11,742 bases of DNA from an uncultured Agathobaculum sp. (GTDB lineage Bacteria; Bacillota; Clostridia; Oscillospirales; Butyricicoccaceae): assembly GCA_944380945.1 (NCBI GenBank), contig CALWJG010000038.1, forward strand, positions 1 to 11,742, in the 5' to 3' direction. Under the pieces are notes generated by a model. It saw only the letters and a program-made list of their open reading frames with translations. It made no database searches and was not told the origin of the DNA. This document shows, one piece after another, positions 5,519 through 11,742 of the stretch (position 1 is the first letter of the stretch; every line of letters begins with the position of its first letter). A program made the position numbers and the translations under genes.

Positions 5519-6295
5519 TCATTCCAGACCAAATGCGCTGCAGCTCCGGTAGTCGCCGGGTGACATCCCGACCATTTTTTTGAACGTGCTGTAAAAATAA
5601 TTGCGGTTGTAGATCCCCACCATGCCTGCGATGGCGCTCGCGCTGTGTTCGGTCGTCCGCAGCAGATGCTGCGCCTCCCCAATGCGGCGGTGCTTGAGAT
5701 ATTGGATGGGGGAGAGGTCGTACAGCGGCTGGAACACATGGATGATATGGCTGGGCGTGAAATGGAACAGCGCAGCCAATCCGGTCAGCGAAACGTCGTC
5801 CCGGAAGTTCTCGTCCAGATAGGACAGGATCTGCATGGGCAGCGCGGACGGATGCAGCGGGGCGATATGCAGCTCAGGGAGCGCCGCCAGCTGCAGGAGC
5901 AGCGCGGCAAGCAGCTGGTCCCGCGCTGCGGGCAGCAGCGACAGATCGCGCACGAGGTGGAGCAGGGAATCAATGTCCGGATGCGCGCGCATGGAAAACA
6001 GCAGGCAGCCCTGCGGCGCCGCGCCGCCGGCCGGCGCGGAAAACAGCAGCGTGGTCATATGGGTATCGCCGCCTCCGGGAAGGAGCGCATGGCATACGCC
6101 GGGCGGGAGCAGCAGCACGTCGCCGCCGCCCGCCAGATAGGTGCCGCCGCCGGACTGGAAGCAAAATCCGCCGGTGTGCAGGATGTACAGCGACCAGCGC
6201 GCCGGGTCGCAGTGAAAGTGCTGCGGCACGACCGGCCGGCTGTCCAGCAGGCAGTCCAGATGGGCGGAAGCGAAATGGGGTAATGCGGATGCCAT
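5519..6295 (-). CDS. AraC-family transcriptional regulator
   Basis: This 258-residue protein has an N-terminal cupin-like sensor (about 20-90, with PQHFHCD and the GGGDVLLLPPGVCHALLP strand pair) and a C-terminal AraC DNA-binding domain (about 154-250). The two helix-turn-helix units are near 168-190 (SLTGLAALFHFTPSHIIHVF) and 217-240 (ASAIAGMVGIYNRNYFYSTF), closing with the typical MVGMSPGDYR. Such proteins usually bind a sugar or related small molecule and activate uptake or catabolic genes. AAGGAG (plus-strand CTCCTT, 6302-6307) lies 6 nt before the start. It begins 16 nt after the lacI-type stop codon, so the two regulators should share one transcript. It probably acts on the divergent sugar import operon, but its effector cannot be read. 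Confidence 0.92.
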   Translation of the reverse strand: MASALPHFASAHLDCLLDSRPVVPQHFHCDPARWSLYILHTGGFCFQSGGGTYLAGGGDVLLLPPGVCHALLPGGGDTHMTTLLFSAPAGGAAPQGCLLFSMRAHPDIDSLLHLVRDLSLLPAARDQLLAALLLQLAALPELHIAPLHPSALPMQILSYLDENFRDDVSLTGLAALFHFTPSHIIHVFQPLYDLSPIQYLKHRRIGEAQHLLRTTEHSASAIAGMVGIYNRNYFYSTFKKMVGMSPGDYRSCSAFGLE

Positions 6296-6311
6296 GGGGT
6301 ACTCCTTTGTG

Positions 6312-7361
6312 TTACAGCAGGTTGTCGATATTATAGCGGAAAAGGATGCGGATGTCGGTGTGATACAGCTCTTTTTCCGGCGAGCGGTGCATGTGGATCA
6401 GGTCGGAGAGCAGCTGCATGGGCAGCGTGCCCTGCACCTCGGCATCCTGACCGAGCACGAAGTCGATCACCCCGTCGCGCACATACTGCAGGTTGCTGGG
6501 GATCTCATCGTGCAGGATCAGGTGCACCTTGCCCGCAAGGCCGGTCTCGATCAGCGCGCGGCACGCACCCTCGTAGCCCGACGTGATGGCGTAGATGCCG
6601 GCAATGTCCGGATGCGTGCGCAGCAGCTGCAGGGTGGCGTGGTAGGTGCACTCGTCGTCATCGTCGTTGGCCACGCGCGTGACTAAATACTGGATGTCCG
6701 ACGGCTGCGAGCACAGCTCGGTTTGGAAGCCGCGCAGGCGGTTGGTGTAGGCGCTGTGGTTTTCCGACGGGCCGACGATGGGGGAGACCAGCCCGCGCCC
6801 GCCGGTGGCCAGACGCATGAGCGCGGCGGCGGTGCGGCCGGCGGCCGCGCTGTCCTGCCCGACATAGCAGAGGCGGCGGCTGTCCGGCAGGTCGGTATTA
6901 AAGGTGATGATGGGGAGCTTGCGCTTTTCTGCCAGATCGTTGAGCCGGTTTTCCACCAGATAGTTGTTCAGCGGCATGATGGCCAGACCGTCGATCTTGT
7001 GGTTTTCCACCAGATCGTCCACCATGCGGACCTGCTCGACCGGATCGAGCGAGCGGGACAGGCGGAAGATCACGTCTGTGCTGAATACAGACAGCTGCTG
7101 CGCTTCCCGGCGGCAGACCTCGAGCAACGCCTGCACAAAGGCGTTCTGCACCGAATGCAGCACAATGCCGAGCCGGATGGGATGCGCGGCGCGGGAAAGC
7201 GCCATCCCGGCGCGGTTGGGGGTATATCCGTATTCAGCTGCGACCTTTTTGATCTGCTCTGCGACGGCCGGGCGCACATTGCCTTTGTTGTGCAGCGCAC
7301 GGTCGACCGTGCCGCGGGACACGCCGCAGATTTCTGCGATCTGATTGATGGTAATCGCCAA
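6312..7361 (-). CDS. LacI-family sugar-responsive regulator, TTG start
   Basis: The 349-residue protein has a LacI DNA-binding head (residues 3-50: ITINQIAEICGVSRGTVDRA, then YGYTPNR), a hinge with a leucine in AGMALSR, and a periplasmic-binding-protein-like ligand domain (about 63-345) starting RLGIVLHS. That domain has the same general fold as the solute-binding protein of the divergent operon, suggesting both recognise the same or a related sugar. The start is TTG (7361-7359): GAGGTG precedes it by 7 nt and the product then begins exactly at the usual LacI start with standard length. The open frame runs another 140 codons upstream, but these look non-coding. It is co-directional with the araC-type gene and likely regulates the import operon and itself. 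GTVDR in the recognition helix differs from the common STVSR, which would alter operator choice. Confidence 0.92.
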   Translation of the reverse strand: MAITINQIAEICGVSRGTVDRALHNKGNVRPAVAEQIKKVAAEYGYTPNRAGMALSRAAHPIRLGIVLHSVQNAFVQALLEVCRREAQQLSVFSTDVIFRLSRSLDPVEQVRMVDDLVENHKIDGLAIMPLNNYLVENRLNDLAEKRKLPIITFNTDLPDSRRLCYVGQDSAAAGRTAAALMRLATGGRGLVSPIVGPSENHSAYTNRLRGFQTELCSQPSDIQYLVTRVANDDDDECTYHATLQLLRTHPDIAGIYAITSGYEGACRALIETGLAGKVHLILHDEIPSNLQYVRDGVIDFVLGQDAEVQGTLPMQLLSDLIHMHRSPEKELYHTDIRILFRYNIDNLL

Positions 7362-7382
7362 TTTGATACACCTCGGTTCGGA

Positions 7383-7405
7383 AAATGGGGGAACCTTTCC
7401 CATTT
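7383..7405. promoter_or_regulatory. Palindrome in the lacI-type leader, candidate operator
   Basis: AAATGGG (7383-7389) and CCCATTT (7399-7405) are perfect inverted 7-mers separated by 9 nt. The element ends 21 nt upstream of the TTG start codon and just before the GAGGTG ribosome binding site. It could be an operator for autorepression by the LacI-type protein, or a leader hairpin limiting translation. Nothing in the sequence decides between the two. Confidence 0.4.
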
Positions 7406-7768
7406 GTGGTGATTTCATCTTATCATATAGAAAAGAAGAAGTCCATAATGTGTACAGAAAATTGCTATACATAAAATTGTGCTCGTTCACGGCGACGAAA
7501 AATTTTACACCGGATGGACGCCGGACGCGCTTTTCCGGCAAATGGAGATTTGCGGCGGAAATGCAGCTGCAAACCGAATAGATTGAATAAAAATGAGAAA
7601 AATGCGCACAAAGATGCGAAAATAAGCAAAATATCAGACGGATATGGTGCAGAAATGCGGCGCGCGGGACGCGGCCGGAAACCGCGGTCGTTTTGCATAA
7701 TTGCCAAAGGGGAAAACCGGTCAATCGGTGCAAGATTACAATTTTGTGGAGACAGAGTGACAAAATGC

Positions 7769-7782
7769 TGGGAACGGTCACT
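7769..7782 (+). promoter_or_regulatory. Weak cre-like site upstream of mgl promoter
   Basis: TGGGAACGGTCACT matches the relaxed catabolite-response consensus TGNAANCGNWNNCW with one mismatch, but the stricter TGWAANCGNTNWCA with three. It overlaps the small palindrome TCAC-T-GTGA (7778-7786) and lies 29 nt before the -35. A sugar import operon would be a natural target of CcpA, but the match is poor. Confidence 0.22.
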
Positions 7783-7811
7783 GTGAATATTGCGCGAAAT
7801 CCGAAAATCGG

Positions 7812-7838
7812 TTGACACGATCATATTTTTGGTATAAA
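7812..7838 (+). promoter_or_regulatory. Promoter of the mgl-type operon
   Basis: TTGACA (7812-7817) is a perfect -35. TATAAA (7833-7838) is 15 nt downstream and is preceded by TGG, making an extended -10 that may offset the short spacer. Transcription would start near 7845, giving a leader of about 83 nt that includes the palindrome at 7871-7881. The suboptimal spacer suggests a promoter that needs an activator. Confidence 0.65.
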
Positions 7839-7927
7839 ACTAAGTTACAGCAAGCGAAATGCCGCGATTACACAATTTGTGAACGGGCACAGCTTGAAAA
7901 AACGAAGAGAAAGTCGAGGGAGAAATT

Positions 7928-8953
7928 ATGATGAAAAAGAGACTTCTGGCCGCTTTGATGGCATCCGCCATGATGGCTGCAACGCTGGCGGGCTGCGGCA
8001 ACACCAGCAGCGAGAGCACCACCCCCGAGGGCGGCGAGACCGCTGAGACCGGCGGCGACGGCTACAGCATGACCCTGATCATGTCGCTGCGCGATGAGTT
8101 CCTGAGCACGCTGGAAGCCGGCGCGCAGTCCGCAGCGGCGGAGCTGGGCGTCACCCTCTCCACGCAGGACGCCAACAACGACGCGAGCAAGACCATCCAG
8201 TTCATCGAATCCGCGCGCAACGCGGGCGATGACGCGGTTCTGGTCAATCTGGTCGACGCGGCCACCGCACAGCAGTGCATCGAGGCGGCCGGCGACATGC
8301 AGATCGTATTCGTCAACCGCGTACCGCAGGATACATCGGTGCTGGGCGGCAATGCAGCGGCGGTCGTTTCGGACGAGAACCAGTCCGGCGGCTATCAGGG
8401 CCAGTTCCTCGCGGACTACTTCAAGGCCAAGGGCCAGACCGACGTCCGTTACCTCATGCTGCAGGGCACGCTGGGTCTGGTACACACCGAGCAGCGTTCG
8501 GCTTCTGTTATTCAGGGCATGAAGGACGGCGGCCTCAACCCGATCGAAGCGGCGGCCCCGCTGGTAGCGGATTATGACCGCGCGGTAGCGATGGACATGA
8601 TCTCCCCGCTGCTGAGCACCACCGAGTTTGACTGCATCATCGCCAACAACGACGCCATGGCGCTCGGCGCTGTGGAAGCCATGCAGGCGCAGGGCATGGA
8701 CCCGACCTCGATCCCGATCGTCGGCATCGACGCGACGGTTGACGGCATCCAGGCGCTCAAGGACGGCACGCTCGCGATGACCGTATTCCAGGACGCCAAC
8801 GGCCAGGGCTACGGCGCTGTAAAGGCTGCGGTCAACCTGATCGAGGGCAACCCGATCAACGACGGCACGGATTACGAGACCGACGAGACCGGCAACATCG
8901 TTTGGGTACCGTTTGAGCCTGTCACTCCGGAGAATGTAGCGGATTACGAATAA
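7928..8953 (+). CDS. mglB: Sugar ABC transporter substrate-binding lipoprotein, MglB-like
   Basis: The 341-residue protein is a type 1 periplasmic-binding fold attached to the outer face of the membrane as a lipoprotein: a basic start, hydrophobic helix and lipobox LAGC with Cys23, then a Ser/Thr/Gly/Glu linker to about 46. The mature part resembles E. coli MglB in VNLVDAATA (106-114), IIANNDAMALGAVEAM (237-252), PIVGIDA (263-269) and TVFQDANGQ (285-293). Compared with the E. coli pocket, Asp56, Phe58, Asn107, Arg190, Asp268 and Asn291 appear kept, while the Asp154, His152 and Trp183 positions become His186, Leu184 and Tyr216, so the sugar may not be galactose or glucose. GAGGGAG (7916-7922) precedes ATGATG; either Met could start. 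It heads the operon with the ATPase and permease. Confidence 0.9.
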   Translation: MMKKRLLAALMASAMMAATLAGCGNTSSESTTPEGGETAETGGDGYSMTLIMSLRDEFLSTLEAGAQSAAAELGVTLSTQDANNDASKTIQFIESARNAGDDAVLVNLVDAATAQQCIEAAGDMQIVFVNRVPQDTSVLGGNAAAVVSDENQSGGYQGQFLADYFKAKGQTDVRYLMLQGTLGLVHTEQRSASVIQGMKDGGLNPIEAAAPLVADYDRAVAMDMISPLLSTTEFDCIIANNDAMALGAVEAMQAQGMDPTSIPIVGIDATVDGIQALKDGTLAMTVFQDANGQGYGAVKAAVNLIEGNPINDGTDYETDETGNIVWVPFEPVTPENVADYE

Positions 8954-8965
8954 GACATGACGAGA

Positions 8966-9000
8966 GGAAAGGGACATTTGCCATAGCGATGTCCCTTTCC
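8966..9000 (+). other. Intercistronic stem-loop after the binding-protein gene
   Basis: GGAAAGGGACAT (8966-8977) and ATGTCCCTTTCC (8989-9000) form a perfect 12-bp stem with an 11-nt loop. It lies between the binding-protein stop and the ATPase start in a 79-nt gap. No T run follows (CTGAATAAAA), so it is not a classical terminator. Stem-loops at this point in sugar importer operons commonly protect the upstream mRNA so that binding protein is made in excess; that role here is inferred. Confidence 0.75.
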
Positions 9001-9032
9001 CTGAATAAAACGAGATATTGGGGTGAAAAGCA

Positions 9033-10544
9033 GTGAGTCAAGAGTATATCCTGGAGATGACCGATATCGTCAAGGAGTTCCCCGGCGTGCGCGCGCTCAA
9101 GGGCGTTCAGCTCAAGGTGCGTCCCGGCACGGTTCACACCCTGATGGGCGAGAACGGCGCGGGCAAATCCACGCTGATGAAATGCCTGATCGGTATCCAT
9201 CCGCCAACCTCGGGCAAAATCGTCTTTGAGGGCAAGGAAGTACATTTCAAAAACACGCTGGAAGCGCTGAATTCCGGTATATCCATGATCCATCAGGAGC
9301 TTTCCCCGGTTCCGGAGCGCAGCGTGTGCGAGAACCTGTGGCTGGGCCGCGCGCCGCGCAAGGGCCTGATCGTAGACCACAAGAAGATGCGTCAGGACAG
9401 CATCGACCTGTTCCAGAAGCTGGGTCTCGATGTTGACCCGGACGAAAAGATGGGCAACCTGACGGTTGCCAAAATGCAGATGGTGGAGATTGCCAAGGCG
9501 GTTTCCTATGACAGCCGCATCGTCATCATGGACGAACCGACGTCCTCGCTGACCGACGCGGAGGTCGAGCACCTGTTCCGCATCATTGCGGAGCTCAAGG
9601 CAAAGAACGTAGCGATCATTTACATTTCGCATAAAATGGACGAGATCTTCCGCATCTCGGACGATATCACGGTCTACCGCGACGGCGAGTACATCGCCAG
9701 CGACCGCGCGGAAAACCTGAACGTCGACAAGGTCATCCAGCTGATGGTCGGCCGCGAGGTGACGGAGATGTTCCCCAAGGTGGACTGCCCGATCGGCGAC
9801 ACCATCCTCAAGGTGGAGAATCTGTCCGCAGGACGCGCGGTCAAGAACGTCTCGTTCGAGCTGCACCGCGGCGAGATCCTCGGCATGGCCGGTCTGGTCG
9901 GCGCGGGCCGCACCGAGACCGCGGAGGCCATCTTCGGCATGCGCACGGTGACCGGCGGCAAGATCTACAAGGACGGCAAGGAGCTGCACATCAAGTCGCC
10001 GGAGGATGCGATCGCCAACAAGATCGGCCTGCTGACCGAGGACCGCCGCGGCAACGGCATCGTCGGCCTGCTGAGCATCAAGGACAACACCGTGCTGGCC
10101 AACCTGAAAAAATACGGTTTCCCGCTCAACCACAAGAAGATGCGCGAGGACACCGAGGAGTACGTCAAAAAGCTCAACACCAAAACGCCGTCGATCGACA
10201 CGCCGATCCAGAACCTGTCGGGCGGCAACCAGCAGAAGGTGCTGGTCGGCCGCTGGCTGCTGACCGACCCGGACATCCTGATCGTGGACGAACCGACCCG
10301 CGGCATCGACGTCGGCGCCAAGTCGGAGATCCATTCGCTGATCACCAAGCTGGCGGGCGAGGGCAAGGCCATCATCATGATCTCCAGCGAGCTGCCCGAG
10401 GTCATGGGCATGTCCGACCGCATCGTGGTCATGCACGAGGGCATTATGACTGCCGTCGTCGACCGCAAGGACTTCTCGTCCGAACTCATCCTGAAATATG
10501 CAACCAGTGATGTGCCGTATCAGCCCGCTGACGGCAAGCAATAA
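9033..10544 (+). CDS. mglA: Sugar ABC transporter ATP-binding protein, MglA-like
   Basis: This 503-residue cytoplasmic protein fuses two ABC ATPase domains and would drive import through the MglC-like permease. Domain 1 has Walker A GENGAGKST (39-47), Q-loop Gln88, signature LTVAKMQMVEIAKA (143-156, the relaxed form usual in this family), Walker B IVIMDE (163-168) and His200. Domain 2 has a degenerate Walker A GLVGAGRTE (287-295) lacking the lysine, a canonical LSGGNQQ (395-401), Walker B ILIVDE (415-420) and Ser451 where the switch histidine would be. One intact and one degenerate site is normal for the RbsA/MglA/XylG group. The start is GTG with GGGGTG (9020-9025) 7 nt upstream. The permease gene follows after 17 nt. 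Confidence 0.95.
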   Translation: MSQEYILEMTDIVKEFPGVRALKGVQLKVRPGTVHTLMGENGAGKSTLMKCLIGIHPPTSGKIVFEGKEVHFKNTLEALNSGISMIHQELSPVPERSVCENLWLGRAPRKGLIVDHKKMRQDSIDLFQKLGLDVDPDEKMGNLTVAKMQMVEIAKAVSYDSRIVIMDEPTSSLTDAEVEHLFRIIAELKAKNVAIIYISHKMDEIFRISDDITVYRDGEYIASDRAENLNVDKVIQLMVGREVTEMFPKVDCPIGDTILKVENLSAGRAVKNVSFELHRGEILGMAGLVGAGRTETAEAIFGMRTVTGGKIYKDGKELHIKSPEDAIANKIGLLTEDRRGNGIVGLLSIKDNTVLANLKKYGFPLNHKKMREDTEEYVKKLNTKTPSIDTPIQNLSGGNQQKVLVGRWLLTDPDILIVDEPTRGIDVGAKSEIHSLITKLAGEGKAIIMISSELPEVMGMSDRIVVMHEGIMTAVVDRKDFSSELILKYATSDVPYQPADGKQ

Positions 10545-10561
10545 GAAAAGAGGGGAACAGC

Positions 10562-11548
10562 ATGCAAAAATCATTTGACAAGAAAAAATTTCTGTCGCAG
10601 AACTCCATTTGGCTGGTGCTGATCGTTCTGGTCATCATTATGAGTATTGCACAGCCCAGCTTTTTCTCGGTAAACAACCTGCTGACGCTGCTCTCGGGCG
10701 AGGCGGTCAAGGGCATCATGGCCTTCGGCGTCATGTTCGCCATCCTGTCCAAGGGCATCGACCTGACGATCGGCGCATCGGCCGCGCTGGTCGCCGTTAT
10801 CACGGCTTCGCTCGTGCAGCCGGCTGACTACGCCAACGCGATCCTGCCGGGTCTGGGCACGCTGCCGGCGCCGCTGGTATTCCTGATCGGTCTGGCGCTC
10901 GGCGCTGTCATCGGCGGCATCTACGGCGCAATCATCGCCTACACCAAGATCCCGCCCTTCATCGCGACCCTCGGCGCGCAGCTGATCTGCCGCGCTTCCG
11001 CTAAGATCTACACCAACCGCCCGGTTTCCAACCTGTCCGATGACTTCCGTTTTCTCGGCTCCTATCGAATCGGCGGCGTGTTCCCGATCATCATTATCGT
11101 ATTCTTCGTGATGTTTGCCATCTCGGCCTTCCTGCTGACCCAGACCCGCTTCGGCAAAAACGTGTATGCCATCGGCGGCAACGATCAGGCGGCGCGTGTG
11201 GCCGGCATCAATGTGGAAAAGAACCTGATTCTGGTTTACATCTGGTGCTCGGTATGCGCGGCGATCGCCGGCATGCTGCTGGCGGGCCGTTCCGGCTCCG
11301 CTGACCCGGCGAATACCGGCCTGAACTACGAGCTGGACGCCATCGCGGCGGCCACCGTAGGCGGCACCTCCCATACCGGCGGTATCTGCCGCGTATCCGG
11401 CGTACTGGCTGGTATCCTGATCCTCGGCGTTATCAACAACGGTCTGGTCATGCTCAAGGTCGACGACAATATGACCAATATCGTCAAGGGCCTGATCATT
11501 GTCGGCTCGGTTGTGCTTGATATGCGCAAGAACGCCAAGCGCGCGTAA
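10562..11548 (+). CDS. mglC: Sugar ABC transporter permease, MglC-like
   Basis: This 328-residue integral membrane protein of the BPD_transp_2 (RbsC/MglC) family should act as a homodimer forming the sugar channel. It has about nine or ten hydrophobic segments; the first (residues 15-33) follows a short basic N terminus. The family signature TRFGKNVYAIGGNDQAARVA appears in the middle, followed by a second set of segments and YELDAIAAATVGGTSHTGG, which closely matches E. coli MglC as I remember it, as does the QPADYANAILPGLGTLP loop between early segments. AGGGGA (10551-10556) precedes the ATG by 5 nt. It directly follows the ATPase gene, in the mglBAC order. Only one permease gene is present, as expected for this importer class. 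Confidence 0.94.
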   Translation: MQKSFDKKKFLSQNSIWLVLIVLVIIMSIAQPSFFSVNNLLTLLSGEAVKGIMAFGVMFAILSKGIDLTIGASAALVAVITASLVQPADYANAILPGLGTLPAPLVFLIGLALGAVIGGIYGAIIAYTKIPPFIATLGAQLICRASAKIYTNRPVSNLSDDFRFLGSYRIGGVFPIIIIVFFVMFAISAFLLTQTRFGKNVYAIGGNDQAARVAGINVEKNLILVYIWCSVCAAIAGMLLAGRSGSADPANTGLNYELDAIAAATVGGTSHTGGICRVSGVLAGILILGVINNGLVMLKVDDNMTNIVKGLIIVGSVVLDMRKNAKRA

Positions 11549-11586
11549 TTTCGATCCTACCTCTCTCTTTTTTTCGTGCAGGATCT

Positions 11587-11607
11587 GGGGCCGCCGGACG
11601 CGGTCCC
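11587..11607 (+). other. GC-rich hairpin between permease and isomerase genes
   Basis: GGGGCCGC (11587-11594) and GCGGTCCC (11600-11607) form an 8-bp stem, one pair a G-U wobble, with the loop CGGAC. T-rich sequence appears only about 20 nt later (11628-11640), so it is more likely an mRNA-stabilising or partial-termination element than a full terminator. A 6-bp inverted repeat GATCCT/AGGATC (11553-11585) with a T-rich loop precedes it. Confidence 0.4.
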
Positions 11608-11648
11608 GGAGCCTGTACAGAAAAGCGTTTTTCTATTTTTAATAACCG

Positions 11649-11665
11649 CACGATTTTGCATCGTG
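11649..11665 (+). promoter_or_regulatory. Palindrome abutting the isomerase ribosome binding site
   Basis: CACGAT (11649-11654) and ATCGTG (11660-11665) are perfect inverted 6-mers with a 5-nt gap, and the ribosome binding site AAAGGAG begins at the next base. It could be a leader hairpin placing the site at the foot of a stem, or an operator. CACGAT also occurs at the mgl promoter (7816-7821), overlapping the -35 region. Confidence 0.3.
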
Positions 11666-11680
11666 AAAGGAGCAACAACC

Positions 11681-11742
11681 ATGAAAATCGGATTCAACGA
11701 AGCGAACGACCGTTTTTGCAAGGACCATTCGGTGATGAAGGA
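11681..11742 (+). CDS. Sugar phosphate isomerase/epimerase-like protein, partial
   Basis: Only the first 20 codons are inside the window; the gene runs off the right end. AAAGGAG (11666-11672) lies 8 nt before the ATG. The start MKIGFNEANDRFCKDHSVMK resembles the first beta strand and loop of xylose-isomerase-like TIM-barrel proteins annotated as sugar phosphate isomerase/epimerase (IolE/IolI type), many of which open with MKIGFN. Such enzymes interconvert sugar or inositol derivatives, which would suit a gene placed after a sugar importer, 132 nt downstream of the permease gene on the same strand. With so little sequence the family call is tentative and the substrate unknown. Confidence 0.55.
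   Translation, partial: MKIGFNEANDRFCKDHSVMK

Larger units (their letters stand above)
7734..7882. repeat. Repeated GATTACA and GCGAAAT motifs flanking the mgl promoter
   Basis: GATTACA followed by ATTTTGTG occurs at 7734-7748, and GATTACA followed by the palindrome CACAA-T-TTGTG at 7866-7881. A CACAATTT match also occurs in reverse at 7474-7481. GCGAAAT occurs at 7794-7800 and again at 7854-7860. One copy of each pair lies upstream and one downstream of the promoter at 7812-7838, an arrangement compatible with a looping repressor or paired activator sites. The motifs are short. Confidence 0.3.
7362..7927. other. 566-nt AT-rich control region between lacI-type gene and mgl operon
   Basis: This stretch is much richer in A and T than the genes on either side. 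It holds a 23-bp palindrome next to the lacI-type start, a candidate promoter and several short repeats before the mgl operon. For the lacI side a possible minus-strand pair is TGGACT with TAAGAT 17 nt apart (about 7442-7414), which I rate as weak. Short open frames in the middle (about 7440-7780) lack ribosome binding sites and conserved features, and I see no RNA gene or riboswitch that I can name. Confidence 0.6.

Noticed and set aside
7362..7781. Upstream extension of the LacI-type gene by 140 codons
   Set aside because: The added residues have no LacI similarity and unusual composition; the TTG with a ribosome binding site gives the standard LacI start and length.
7440..7786. Short open frames in the control region
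   Set aside because: They lack ribosome binding sites, run through promoter-like AT-rich DNA and match nothing recognisable.
7868..8977. A 369-codon minus-strand open frame across the binding-protein gene
   Set aside because: It is a mirror frame of a well-supported lipoprotein gene, with no ribosome binding site or recognisable domain.
8922..10574. A 550-codon open frame on the minus strand across the ATPase gene
   Set aside because: It is antisense to a clear MglA-like ATPase, its product is a low-complexity mix rich in Asp, His, Leu and Val with no motif, and long antisense frames are expected in GC-rich genes with strong third-position bias.

Overview
This window looks like a chromosomal segment of a high-GC Clostridia-class Firmicute, probably an Oscillospiraceae/Butyricicoccaceae-type gut anaerobe. 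The clues are strong AGGAGG-type ribosome binding sites, sigma-A promoters with TGn extended -10 elements, a long-form hibernation promoting factor, a Gram-positive lipoprotein solute-binding protein, and GC-rich coding DNA broken by AT-rich intergenic promoters. The genus is inference. No mobile element, CRISPR array, tRNA, rRNA or phage gene was seen.

Region 1 (1-3335, all +): an XRE-family DNA-binding protein with a membrane domain (40-840); hpf, long-form ribosome hibernation factor, with its own promoter and a strong terminator (1042-1609); then a tight cluster of a YjaB-like GNAT acetyltransferase, rsmA (16S rRNA dimethyladenosine transferase) and a TfoX N-terminal-domain protein (1628-3302), ended by a bidirectional terminator. 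The cluster has almost no room for its own promoter behind the hpf terminator.

Region 2 (3447-5475): a LysR-type regulator (-) diverges from a two-gene + unit: an unrecognised 62-codon ORF and an MgtC/SapB-family membrane protein. The two divergent promoters overlap almost completely and are covered by ATAAT/ATTAT dyads, one of them a T-N11-A LysR-type box. The short ORF ends in a tail resembling the end of the enterobacterial MgtL leader peptide, and its 3' end contains a GC-rich hairpin followed by a short T run. This is the most interesting spot in the window.

Region 3 (5519-11742): an mgl-type sugar import operon (+): binding lipoprotein, double ABC ATPase, permease and the first 20 codons of a sugar phosphate isomerase/epimerase-like protein. 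It diverges across a 566-nt AT-rich control region from a lacI-type regulator followed by an araC-type regulator (-). The likely logic is that MglBAC imports a monosaccharide, the LacI protein (same type of ligand-binding fold as the binding protein) controls the operon in response to it, and the AraC protein adds a second input. Several residues that hold galactose/glucose in E. coli MglB are changed, so the sugar should not be assumed to be galactose.
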